This document shows positions 24,036 through 31,986 of a DNA stretch of 64,000 nucleotides, piece by piece (positions within the stretch are counted from its first letter, which is position 1; every line of letters starts with the position of its first letter). This stretch comes from CAZEHO01 sp964511945. Its GTDB lineage: Bacteria; Actinomycetota; Acidimicrobiia; Spongiisociales; UBA11373. The notes beneath the pieces are model-generated. The model was not told the origin of the DNA. It ran no database searches and worked only from the letters and a program-made list of their open reading frames with translations. The translations under genes were made by a program, and so were the position numbers. The DNA lies in contig CAZEHO010000012.1 in assembly GCA_964511945.1 (NCBI GenBank), positions 1-64,000 of the forward strand. Direction: 5' to 3'.

Positions 24036-24857
24036 CTAGATGCACGAGGGCCCCTGGGGGTACTCAATGGTCTTGCTGGTTGATCGCGGTGTCTCGACGA
24101 CGGCCGAGGGGCTGGTGTCGATGATCAGTTCATCGGCGTCATTGACGGTCACGATGAAACGGTCGAGGTTGCGTGGGGCCGGGCCGTCCTCGTATTCGCC
24201 GTGGGCGTTGTACTTGGAGCCGTGGCACGGGCACTCGAACCCGATGCTCGAATCGCACCAGGGAACCCGGCACCCCAGGTGGACACAGCGCTGCCAGAGA
24301 GCGACCAGTCCGCTGGCGACGACGCTCTTCCCATCGAACGCGGTGCCGGCGACGTTCGCCTGGAACGGGAGGATGTAACTCTGCGCTGCGGGGATGAAGA
24401 GAGGCTGCACCCGGCCGGCGGAATCGAAGAGGAGGGATTCGATGTCGGACAGCTTCCCGGCGTTCACCTTGCCGCCGAAGCCTCCGGAGCTCAGCTTCGG
24501 CCACATGAACGCGAGGCTGGCGATACCGAACTGAGCGAGGAAGATGCCGAACACGGCCAGGATCCCGCGGTTGAAGAACTGGCGGCGGGTGACCCCGTAC
24601 TGCTCTTCCGTGACCTCGGTTCGGAGTTCGAGCGGATCGATCGGTGGCGGGTCTTCGTCGTCCAGGGCCACTGCGACCGCTGCCGGCTCGGGTGCTTCCT
24701 CTTCGCCCGACGTTCGGTCCCGCCGCACCGCTGCCGGGTCCAGCGCAGCCCGCGCCTCGGCCCGCGGGCTCCGCCTCCAGGCGACGGCGAAGATGGCCGC
24801 CGCTGCGAGCAGCGCGATGACCGCAAATGCGACGAAGAGGATCTGTGTCGTGCTCAT
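24036..24857 (-). CDS. Rieske iron-sulfur subunit of bc-type complex
   Basis: A 273-aa quinol oxidase-reductase subunit. An N-terminal membrane helix and acidic linker precede a second hydrophobic anchor introduced by a twin-arginine stretch (TRRQFFNRG, Tat-type). The Rieske domain has Cys191-x-His193 and Cys209-x-Cys211-His212, the [2Fe-2S] ligands, with Cys196 and Cys211 forming the usual disulfide (CVHLGC ... CPCHGSKYN). ATG at 24857. It overlaps the end of the cytochrome b C-terminal gene by 4 bp. The extra N-terminal helix recalls actinobacterial QcrA proteins. Confidence 0.9.
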   Translation of the reverse strand: MSTTQILFVAFAVIALLAAAAIFAVAWRRSPRAEARAALDPAAVRRDRTSGEEEAPEPAAVAVALDDEDPPPIDPLELRTEVTEEQYGVTRRQFFNRGILAVFGIFLAQFGIASLAFMWPKLSSGGFGGKVNAGKLSDIESLLFDSAGRVQPLFIPAAQSYILPFQANVAGTAFDGKSVVASGLVALWQRCVHLGCRVPWCDSSIGFECPCHGSKYNAHGEYEDGPAPRNLDRFIVTVNDADELIIDTSPSAVVETPRSTSKTIEYPQGPSCI

Positions 24858-25914
24858 AGGTCGAAGAAGATCCCGTCTCTCCAGGGGAACGTGAAGTTGA
24901 AGCCGGGGCCCCGGTAGAAGGAACCGATGATCGTCAGGATCGCCGACGCCATCACGAAGAAGGTGAAGACCATGATCGCAAGCTTGCGGTCGGTGGGATG
25001 CACCGAAGGGTTGCGGTCGATGTAGGGAATGAGCGCAAGACCGGCCAGGCCGAGTCCGGGGATGAGCACGCCGGCGATCTGGGGATCGAAGTAGGCGAGC
25101 ATTTCCTGCAGACCGAGGAAATACCACGGGGCCTTCGACGGATTGGGCTGCTCATTCGGGTTGGCCAACTCCAGGAGTGGTGCATCCTGGAACACCGAGA
25201 AGATGATGAGGCCGGCCAGGACCACGAGCAGCGCGACGAACTCGATCGCGAGCAGGTGGGGCCAGACGTTGACCTTGTCGGTTGGCTCTTTGCGGACCTG
25301 CTGGATCGACTTCGCCTTGACGACGGTGAGCAGGCGCTGGGTGCGAACCCCTTCGGGGATTGCCGGCTTGGCCGCCGGAGCTGCTGCAGGAGCTGCNNNN
25401 NNNNNNNNNNNNNNNNNNNNNNNNNNNNNNNNNNNNNNNNNNNNNNNNNNNNNNNNNNNNNNNNNNNNNNNNNNNNNNNNNNNNNNNNNNNNNNNNTTTG
25501 GGCGACTGCGGCCCAGTCGATCGGGCCACCGGCGGCAGGGGCGGGAGCTGCAGGTGCCGGCGCTGGCTCTGCTGGAGCCGCCGGTGCTGCCGGGACCTGG
25601 TCCCCGACCATTTCCGTGAGGATCTGTTCAACCGAGAGTCCGGTGGCCTTGGCCTTGGCCTCGACCGAGCGCTTCAGCAGGTTCTCCGGCATCCCGGTGA
25701 TCTGGGCGGCCGTGGCGAAGTCGATGGGACCCGCTGCTGGCGGTGCGGCGGCCGGGGCGGGTGCGGCCTCCACCGGCTCAGGCGTGACGGGCTCCGCCGG
25801 AATGGCCGGGGCTTCGCTGCTCATCTCCGCGAGGATCTCCTCCACCGGCCGCCCGGTGGCGCGCGCCTTGGCCTCAGCCGAGCGGCGCAGAAGATGTTCG
25901 GGGATGTCTGCCAC
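24854..25914 (-). CDS. Cytochrome b C-terminal (subunit IV-like) with N-terminal repeat modules; interrupted by gap
   Basis: One gene split by 100 N. The 5' part encodes repeat modules: PEHLLRRSAEAKARATG (5-31) and PENLLKRSVEAKAKATG (76-102), each ending in an EILxEM-type helix, joined by Ala/Pro-rich linkers. A third linker (GGPIDWAAVAQ) runs into the gap. After the gap the frame resumes with Ala/Pro linker, VKAKSIQQVRKEPTDKVNVW and three membrane helices including LELANPNEQPNPSKAPWYFL, the signature of cytochrome b subunit IV. The two sides are out of phase by position, which only shows that 100 is a nominal gap length. The modules face the cytoplasm by prediction. Similar modules on subunit IV proteins are unknown to me. 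Confidence 0.8.
25397..25496. other. Assembly gap (100 N)
   Basis: Exactly 100 undetermined bases inside the repeat-rich part of the cytochrome b C-terminal gene. The flanks are Ala/Pro codon repeats on both sides, so the gap probably reflects collapsed repeats, and its true length is unknown. Confidence 0.98.
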
Positions 25915-25926
25915 GACCCTGTCCTC

Positions 25927-26709
25927 CTAGAGCGGACCCGAGATGCCGCCGTCCTTGCGAACCCGCCAGAAGTGCACCGCCATGAAGATGACGATGAGGA
26001 ATGGCAGCGCCAGCACGTGGAGCACATAGAAGCGCAGCAGTGTTGGTGCACCGACCTCGATGCCGCCCAGCAGGACAAAGCTCACTTGATCGCCGAACAC
26101 CGGCGTATAGCCGCCCATGTTGGTGCCGACCGTCACCGCCCACAACGCCAGCTGGTCCCACGGCAGCAGGTAGCCGGTGAACGACAGCAGGAGGGTGAGG
26201 AACAGGAGGACAACGCCGACCACCCAGTTGAACTCCCGGGGCGGCTTGTAGGCACCGTGATAGAAGACGCGCGTCATGTGAAGGAACACGGTGATCACCA
26301 TGAGGTGCGCGCCCCATCGGTGGATGTTCCGCACCAGCTGGCCGAAGGCAACGCTGTCTGATAGCGCCGCGATGTCGTTGTAGGCATCGGGGGCCGACGG
26401 CCGGTAATAGAACATCAGGAAGATGCCCGTGATCGTCAGCAGGATGAAGAGGAAGAACGACAACCCACCGAGGCACAGGGTGTAGGAGAGCCGGACGCCG
26501 TGCCGCTTCACCTTCACCGGGTGCAGGTGATACAGCACGTTGTTCATGATCACATAGGAGCGGTTCCGGGGACTGTCGGAATATCCCCTGCGGAACGGCG
26601 AACCGGGCCGGAAGATGCTCTCCCAGGCCTCGCTCCCGCGAATGCGTTCGCCGAGATTGGACAGCCGGTCGGCGAGTCCGACCCGTCCGTTTCCATTTCC
26701 GTTGGCCAC
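25927..26709 (-). CDS. Cytochrome b N-terminal (b6-like) subunit
   Basis: Diheme cytochrome b core of 260 aa with four membrane helices, the quinol-oxidising membrane subunit. The heme-ligand histidines lie in NIHRWGAHLMVITVFLHMTR (helix 2) and YVLHVLALPFLIVIFMAVHF (helix 4). SFTGYLLPWDQ and the VG(T)NMGGY segment between them are typical of cytochrome b6/QcrB. Because the subunit ends after helix 4, cytochrome b is split as in b6f complexes, with the remainder encoded by the next gene. Actinobacterial QcrB is normally a single long chain, so this is a different architecture. Confidence 0.9.
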   Translation of the reverse strand: MANGNGNGRVGLADRLSNLGERIRGSEAWESIFRPGSPFRRGYSDSPRNRSYVIMNNVLYHLHPVKVKRHGVRLSYTLCLGGLSFFLFILLTITGIFLMFYYRPSAPDAYNDIAALSDSVAFGQLVRNIHRWGAHLMVITVFLHMTRVFYHGAYKPPREFNWVVGVVLLFLTLLLSFTGYLLPWDQLALWAVTVGTNMGGYTPVFGDQVSFVLLGGIEVGAPTLLRFYVLHVLALPFLIVIFMAVHFWRVRKDGGISGPL

Positions 26710-26724
26710 GTCTCCTCTTCCTCC

Positions 26725-27174
26725 CTAGAAGCGCATGCCGTATGCGTAGCCGTTCTTGTGGTCGCGTTCGCCGCTGTCTGTCTGCCACGGGGCAGCGACG
26801 CCGGTCTGCTGGGCCGCTTCCGCCAGCGATCCGGCGAACTTGCCGAGCGTGATCACACCGGTTGGACACCGGTCGACACACAGAGCGCAGCGAGTGCACT
26901 CGTCCTCGTCGACCACGAACATCCCGAAGTTGCCCTCCTCCGTCCGCGGATCAGCGACCTCTACGGCCTCGGCGATGGCCTCGGTCGAGAGGTAGTGAAT
27001 GCACTTCCACGGGCAGATGTCGACGCAGCCCTCGCACAGGATGCACTCGGCCTGATTGATGTGGAGGAACTGTTTGGGCTTGACGGCGGCGGTCAGGTAG
27101 TCACCGTCGACCACGGCGAGCTGGTAGTCGTCGCGGAACGGCGGTGTCTCGAACCAGACGTCGGTCTTGGCCAT
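26725..27174 (-). CDS. 2[4Fe-4S] ferredoxin-type protein in the bc operon
   Basis: A 149-aa iron-sulfur protein with two CxxCxxCxxxCP motifs, CILCEGCVDICPW and CTRCALCVDRCP, 50 residues apart. The flanking N-terminal (about 40 aa) and C-terminal (about 35 aa, ending KNGYAYGMRF) extensions are not typical of small ferredoxins. The spacer between the clusters is NuoI-like in length. It begins one base before the preceding gene's coding end on the operon and lies directly upstream of cytochrome b. It may connect the complex to a low-potential electron source. Confidence 0.85.
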   Translation of the reverse strand: MAKTDVWFETPPFRDDYQLAVVDGDYLTAAVKPKQFLHINQAECILCEGCVDICPWKCIHYLSTEAIAEAVEVADPRTEEGNFGMFVVDEDECTRCALCVDRCPTGVITLGKFAGSLAEAAQQTGVAAPWQTDSGERDHKNGYAYGMRF

Positions 27175-27843
27175 CTACCGCTCTCCCTTCACGAGGGGGC
27201 GGCCGAAGGTCGAGATCTTGGGTTCCGGCTTGGCGGCCTTCTGCTTCGCCTTCTTGGCTCGCTCCTGCAACTGATACGCGGTCACCGCAACGATGCCGAG
27301 CATCACCGCGCTGTACCCGCCGGAGACAATGTCCTTGATGGCGCCGTAGCTGACGGCAACCTCGTTGTTGAGGACGAGCCACCGCGGGATCGTGAAAGCG
27401 ATCCGCTGGCTGGTCCACTCGAAGGTGCCCTGGGTGAGAGCTAACCACTCGTTGGGGACCACGCCGAAGATGATCAGCATCTCGACGGTGAAGAGCAGAG
27501 CTGCGACTGTCGCTCGGGCCCATGTCATCGGCTTGCCGATGATCCAGCCGATCACGATGCCGGCGAAGAGCAGCTGGCTCCCGATGACGGCCAAGAGTTG
27601 CATCGAGGTCGGGATCACCCAGCACGCCTCATCGGTGAGGACCGGCTCGAACCAGGCGCAGCGCGGCACGTGCCGGTAGATCTCCTGGCCGAGGCTGTTG
27701 GTTTCGGGAAGACCCGTGAAGTGGGCGAGCAGCGAGCCTCCCAGGAGCATGGCGAACCCGACAACGATGCCGGTGATGCCGAGCCGCTTGCGCGTCTGTT
27801 CTGACAAGCCGAAGGCTCCTGGTTGGCCGGAAGCGGGCGCCAT
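27175..27843 (-). CDS. Four-span membrane protein, first gene of the bc operon
   Basis: A 222-aa membrane protein of unknown family, with hydrophobic segments near residues 20-40, 75-100, 108-130 and 170-190 and a basic Lys/Ala tail (ERAKKAKQKAAKPEPK). A loop with two cysteines (CAWFEPVLTDEACW) faces outside by prediction. The ATG at 27843 lies inside a good minus-strand -10 element (TACAAT, 27842-27847). If that is the promoter, the real start is the TTG at 27807, which has AGGAG 8 nt upstream. Position at the head of the operon suggests a subunit or assembly factor. Confidence 0.7.
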   Translation of the reverse strand: MAPASGQPGAFGLSEQTRKRLGITGIVVGFAMLLGGSLLAHFTGLPETNSLGQEIYRHVPRCAWFEPVLTDEACWVIPTSMQLLAVIGSQLLFAGIVIGWIIGKPMTWARATVAALLFTVEMLIIFGVVPNEWLALTQGTFEWTSQRIAFTIPRWLVLNNEVAVSYGAIKDIVSGGYSAVMLGIVAVTAYQLQERAKKAKQKAAKPEPKISTFGRPLVKGER

Positions 27844-27934
27844 TGTACGCGCGCGACCCTGCGGGGGGAATCCAGGGCTGAAGGCCACGTCGGGCAGTCC
27901 GTTCGGCCCCGGTTGAGAGCCGGCTCCGAGGGTG

Positions 27935-28909
27935 TCAGCGAGGCCGGATCCGCGCTCCGACGGTGATGACGATGGCCCCGCCGAGCGCCACCCACGCACC
28001 GATCCCGAAGAAGTCGGTCACGATGTCGCCGAATGGGATGTTGAAGTCGAGGCCTCTTCGGATCGTTTGGAACACAAACGCCAGGGTGAGAGCGAGGTAG
28101 AGCCCACCGCCGAAGGACACCAAGGTGGCTGCGCTCGCCGGCACTCCACCGGTGGCCATGAGGCCAACGACGAGGAGCACCACGCCGCTGAGAATGGCGG
28201 CGACCAATCCAATGCTGAAGCCGGATTGCTGGGGATTCGTCGACCACAGGTAGGTGAAAGGGACGTCGTACGCCTTGATGGCGCCGACTCCCCAGCCGAG
28301 CCATGGGAGGAAGGTGGAGATGAGGGCTGCGGCGGCGCCGATCACGGTGACCACCGGACCTGTGCTCAGCTGTGTACCACGATCGGCAGCGGGTGCGGCC
28401 CAGCCGCCCGCCGGAGCGGCGGCGTGCCCGGGGTGGGGGGTGGCGGCCCCATATCCCAGCTGAGCCCATGGCTGCTGTTGCTGTGGTGGCTGCGCCGGCA
28501 TCGGGGCGTTGATGTCGACGAGTCGGCGGCCGTCGACCCAGCCACCCCATCCCGATGGGATCGTGACCCGGGCCCAGGCCCCCTTCCACTCCTGCACTTG
28601 CAGCTGAGTGCCGGCCGGGAGCCGGGTCACCGCCGGGAGGTGCGGAGCCGGCTCCGAGCGAACATCGAGGCCTTCGGGCGGAACCCGGTGGCTTGCTATC
28701 CACGGGCCATCCGTCGCGGCCGGTGTGGCCTGCCCCGTCGAGGGCATCACGCTGTCATCGACGGGCGGCGGTGCCACCGGGACCTCGATGGTCGGTTCCG
28801 CGGGGGCGCCGGGTGGTGGGGTCACTCCCGGCTCGACGGTCGCCCCGCAGACCCCGCAGAACGTTGCCGGTCCTTCGTTGTGATGCCCATTGGGACAGAT
28901 CGAACTCAT
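27935..28909 (-). CDS. Zinc-ribbon, SH3-like and four-helix membrane protein
   Basis: A 324-aa protein, function unknown. An N-terminal zinc ribbon (CPNGHHNEG ... FCGVCG) is followed by a Pro-rich linker, a bacterial SH3-like segment (LDVRSEPAP, AGTQLQVQEWKGAWARV, GGWVDGRRLV), a second Pro/Gln-rich linker and four membrane helices from about residue 185. Similar zinc-ribbon membrane proteins are common in actinobacteria. The ATG at 28909 is supported by GACAAT 8 nt upstream. It diverges from the CcoN-like gene and is separated from the bc operon by 91 bp. Confidence 0.7.
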   Translation of the reverse strand: MSSICPNGHHNEGPATFCGVCGATVEPGVTPPPGAPAEPTIEVPVAPPPVDDSVMPSTGQATPAATDGPWIASHRVPPEGLDVRSEPAPHLPAVTRLPAGTQLQVQEWKGAWARVTIPSGWGGWVDGRRLVDINAPMPAQPPQQQQPWAQLGYGAATPHPGHAAAPAGGWAAPAADRGTQLSTGPVVTVIGAAAALISTFLPWLGWGVGAIKAYDVPFTYLWSTNPQQSGFSIGLVAAILSGVVLLVVGLMATGGVPASAATLVSFGGGLYLALTLAFVFQTIRRGLDFNIPFGDIVTDFFGIGAWVALGGAIVITVGARIRPR

Positions 28910-29050
28910 CGGCAGCCATTGTCCCATGTCAGGCCCCCGGATCAGGCGCTCTCTCGCTTAGTGCCCGCTTTGACCAGACCAGTGCGCTCGTCCACAATGC
29001 GGCCGCTCGCCCGCAGGGTAGGGCGCTAACCTGCCGCCGCACGCCAGTCC

Positions 29051-30997
29051 ATGAGGGAGGACGGGGGAGCCGTGACCACCACCGAGACGGTGTCGGAGTC
29101 GGACACCGTCGAGTTGCCAGCAGCGCTCGGATCGGACCGTGCCGCCCGCTTGCATTTGGCGGTTGCCCCCATCCTTGGGTTCCTCGGATTACTTCTCTAT
29201 ACGGCGGTGGCGATCAAGCTGATCGATCCTGCATTCCTCGCCGGATCTGAGGCCCTCTCCTACGGCCGGCTCTTCCCCGTTGCGACCAATGTTCTGCTCT
29301 GGTCATGGCTGACCCCGGCACTGCTCGGCGCGACCTTCTACATGGTGCCCCGCATCGCCGGCCGGCCTCTGCAAGGTGGGCCGCTGGCGCTCGTCTCCCT
29401 CCCACTCGTCGTCGGTGGTTCGGTCGCCGGATCCGTAGCCGTCGCTCTCGGCGAGACGGCCGGAGGCCGGTTCCTCGAATTGCCGCCGTGGGCGGATGCC
29501 GTCGTCGCGGTGGGCGTGCTGACCGCCGCCGTCGCGGTCACCCTCACCGCTCGTTCTGGCGACCGGGACCGGCTGCCGGTTGCCCAGTGGTACTTCGTCG
29601 GAGCGACCTGGTGGCTGTTCTTCTCCGTCGTCACCGGTGCCGCGGTGCCGCTAATCGGTGGCCTGGGTGCGGCCCTCACCGGTTGGTTCTCGGTCACGGC
29701 CACGATCGGCTTGTGGCTGGCGGCCGCCGGCATCGGCACTGCCTACTACCTCGTGCAGGTCCTGGTTCCCGACGCCCGCTTTCACCCTCGGCTCGGCCGG
29801 ATCGGGTTCTGGACGATGGCCTTTGCATGGGCCTGGACCGCCCCGCGCGTCTTCCAATACGGTCCGACCCCGGACTGGCTGGAAACCACGCCGATCGTGT
29901 TCTCCCTCGCTCTCGTCGTGGGTGTGGCGACGCTGCTGGCCGATTTTTCCCACGCGTTGACCGGGAAGTGGTCGGCGGTTGGTGACTCGACATCGCTCAA
30001 GTTCGTGGTCATCGGTCTCGGCCTGTTTGCGCTCCTCCCGCTGCATATGCTGGTGCAGAGCTTCCCCGGTGCCAGCACGGTGGTGCATTTCACGGCTTGG
30101 GAGACCGCCTTCGAGCAGCTCGTGCTGTTCGGTCCGTTCGCTTTCCTGGCGATGGCGGCCACCTACCACGTTGCGTCGGCATCGACCGGGAAGGTCGCCG
30201 GCGGGCTTGCCCGGGCCCACCTCTGGGTCGGGCTGATCGGGGTCCTCACCGTGGCGGCCTCGAGGTGGATCGCCGGACTCCAGCAGGGATACACCTGGAT
30301 CGCCGCGGTCAACTCCCGCGAGTTCGCCAACTCCGGCCCGGGCTATCGCAACTCGGTCGCACCGCTGGAGGCTGCCCAGTGGATGCAGGTCATCGGCCTG
30401 GGCATCATCGCCGCCGCCTTCCTGGCCTTCTTCGCAGCGCGACTCCGGCTCGGCTTCGGCACGGGCGGTGACGGCGACTCGGCATGGGAGTCTCCCGCCG
30501 ACGACGAACCGGTGCAGCGGTTCTCGATCGTCGCCCAGGGCGCGGTCATTCTCTTCGTGATCGCGCTGCTCGGCGTTGTGGTCCTTCCCCTGTCTGACGC
30601 CGAGACCGACCCTTCGATCCTGGCCTACGACTCGCGGGGCGTCCCGGCTCAGAGCGTCGAAGCGAAGGGCCGCGACCTCTACATCCGTGAGGGATGCTGG
30701 TACTGCCACACGCAGCAGGTGCGAGCTGCGGTTCCCGACGTCGGGCTCGGCACGGTGTCGGTGGCGGGCGACTATGCCTATGAGGAGGCCGACGTCACCG
30801 GCCTCGAGCGAATCGGTCCGGACCTTGCCCACGTGGGAACCCGGTTTGTGGAGGATCCGGCTTGGTCGGTCATCAGCCCCGCCGCCTACCTGACGGACCC
30901 GGATTCCGGCCGGTCGTGGTCGAGGATGCCTTCGTACGATCACCTTTCCGATGCCGAGATCGATGCCCTGGTCGCCTACCTGGCCACGTTGGAGTAA
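29051..30997 (+). CDS. CcoN-like protein without heme/CuB ligands fused to CcoO-type cytochrome c
   Basis: A 648-aa membrane protein aligning by eye with cbb3 oxidase subunit I over about 12 helices (SYGRLFPVATN, GTAYYLVQVLVP, PTPDW, ASRWIAGLQQGYTWIA). At the six positions where CcoN has histidine ligands it has Ala78, Thr216, Arg266, Val267, Phe354 and Gln356, so low-spin heme, heme b3 and CuB sites all look lost. Residues about 510-648 are a CcoO-type monoheme domain: REGCWYCHTQQVR (C549, C552, H553) and RMPSYDHL (Met626). Oxygen reduction is therefore unlikely; an electron-relay or scaffold role is an inference. TAACCT at 29027 is a plausible -10. A GTG at 29072 after GGGGGAG is an alternative start. 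Confidence 0.85.
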   Translation: MREDGGAVTTTETVSESDTVELPAALGSDRAARLHLAVAPILGFLGLLLYTAVAIKLIDPAFLAGSEALSYGRLFPVATNVLLWSWLTPALLGATFYMVPRIAGRPLQGGPLALVSLPLVVGGSVAGSVAVALGETAGGRFLELPPWADAVVAVGVLTAAVAVTLTARSGDRDRLPVAQWYFVGATWWLFFSVVTGAAVPLIGGLGAALTGWFSVTATIGLWLAAAGIGTAYYLVQVLVPDARFHPRLGRIGFWTMAFAWAWTAPRVFQYGPTPDWLETTPIVFSLALVVGVATLLADFSHALTGKWSAVGDSTSLKFVVIGLGLFALLPLHMLVQSFPGASTVVHFTAWETAFEQLVLFGPFAFLAMAATYHVASASTGKVAGGLARAHLWVGLIGVLTVAASRWIAGLQQGYTWIAAVNSREFANSGPGYRNSVAPLEAAQWMQVIGLGIIAAAFLAFFAARLRLGFGTGGDGDSAWESPADDEPVQRFSIVAQGAVILFVIALLGVVVLPLSDAETDPSILAYDSRGVPAQSVEAKGRDLYIREGCWYCHTQQVRAAVPDVGLGTVSVAGDYAYEEADVTGLERIGPDLAHVGTRFVEDPAWSVISPAAYLTDPDSGRSWSRMPSYDHLSDAEIDALVAYLATLE

Positions 30998-31885
30998 ATG
31001 ATGCAGGAACTGCTCTCGGCCGCAGCCGCGCTGCTCAACGCTCCGGAATCTCTGGTGCGTCGTTCCGCCGAGGCCCGGGCCAAGGCCGACGGAACCAGCG
31101 CTGAGGCCGTTCTCCAGATGTGGACCGGCGGTGAGGCAGCCGCCCCGGCTGCGGCTCCCGAGCCCACCGCAGCTCCGGAGCCCGCACCCGCCGGACCCGA
31201 GGTTGCTCGGCCGGAGCCTGCACCGGAACCCTCCGGCCCCCCGGCCGACGTCCTCCCGCCGGAACTGGTTGCCGACGATGGCGGAGACGAGGCACCCCTG
31301 GAGGAACCGGAGCCGGAAGCGGAGGAGGAGCCCGCGATCGGGAGCGGAATCCCCCGCTGGCTGGTTGCCGTGTTCCTCGTGGTGCCCACCTTCGCTGTTC
31401 TCTATGCGCTGTTCCTTCCGAACGGTCCCAACTGCGGAGACTCGGGCCGGCTCGCCGTCGATCCCGGGACCGGCCTCGCCGTCAACTGCGACGGATCGGA
31501 ATACGGCCTCGACGTAATCAACTACTTCACTCTCGGTGAAGAGATCTACGGCCAGTGCTCGTCGTGCCACGGCGCCAACGGTGGCGGTGGAGGCAACTTC
31601 CCGGCCTTCATCGACGGCGCTCTGAACGCCGTGTTCCCAGAGGGAACCTGCTCCGAACACGTCGAGTGGGTGCGCCTCGGTTCGGTGGGGTGGCCGGACC
31701 CCACTTACGGAGCCAACGCCACGGAGGTCGGCAGCAGCGGTGCCCAGATGCCGGCGTTCGGGAACGTTCTCAGCGAGGACGAACTGCGAGCCGTGGTGTT
31801 GTTCGAGCGGGTGCAGTTCTCGGGCCACGACCTCGATGCGACCCTGCTCGACTGCGGCCTCGGCGAGGACGCTGAGGCCGAGTGA
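30998..31885 (+). CDS. Single-span monoheme cytochrome c with N-terminal helical module
   Basis: A 295-aa protein that starts immediately after the CcoN-CcoO fusion gene. Residues 16-41 repeat the module seen on the cytochrome b C-terminal subunit (PESLVRRSAEARAKADG). Then comes an Ala/Pro/Glu linker of about 70 residues, one membrane helix (121-140) and an external cytochrome c domain with CSSCH (187-191) and a Met ligand candidate QMPAFG. The module is on the cytoplasmic side by prediction. It may be an electron-transfer partner of the CcoN-like protein. Two cysteines before the heme and two near the C-terminus may form disulfides. Second ATG one codon in. Confidence 0.82.
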   Translation: MMQELLSAAAALLNAPESLVRRSAEARAKADGTSAEAVLQMWTGGEAAAPAAAPEPTAAPEPAPAGPEVARPEPAPEPSGPPADVLPPELVADDGGDEAPLEEPEPEAEEEPAIGSGIPRWLVAVFLVVPTFAVLYALFLPNGPNCGDSGRLAVDPGTGLAVNCDGSEYGLDVINYFTLGEEIYGQCSSCHGANGGGGGNFPAFIDGALNAVFPEGTCSEHVEWVRLGSVGWPDPTYGANATEVGSSGAQMPAFGNVLSEDELRAVVLFERVQFSGHDLDATLLDCGLGEDAEAE

Positions 31886-31946
31886 TCAGTAATCGGTGAT
31901 CAGTTCTCGGTTCTCGGTCCCTGACGACTGACAGCTGATGACCGAC
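31884..31946. repeat. Intergenic heptamer element, nine exact 7-bp units
   Basis: Nine contiguous heptamers: five of form NNTCRGT (first GATCAGT) then four of form NNCYGAY (for example GACTGAC). The second set is the reverse complement of the first in its conserved bases, so the element can fold. The first unit overlaps the TGA stop of the cytochrome c gene. Confidence 0.8.
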
Positions 31947-31986
31947 AACTCGTTGTACGTTCCCCAGATCTCTAGATTCGCGCCAC

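Noticed and set aside
24854..25914. Two separate genes or a pseudogene at the N run
   Set aside because: Ala/Pro linker sequence continues on both sides and the downstream part has no start of its own with a ribosome site; an assembly gap explains the break.
29051..30997. Functional cbb3 oxidase subunit I
   Set aside because: None of the six histidine ligands is present at the aligned positions, so annotation as an active terminal oxidase would mislead.
29651..31828. Long open frame of about 725 codons on the minus strand
   Set aside because: It lies antisense to the CcoN-like and cytochrome c genes, which have clear motifs. High GC content opens long shadow frames; this one shows no domain.
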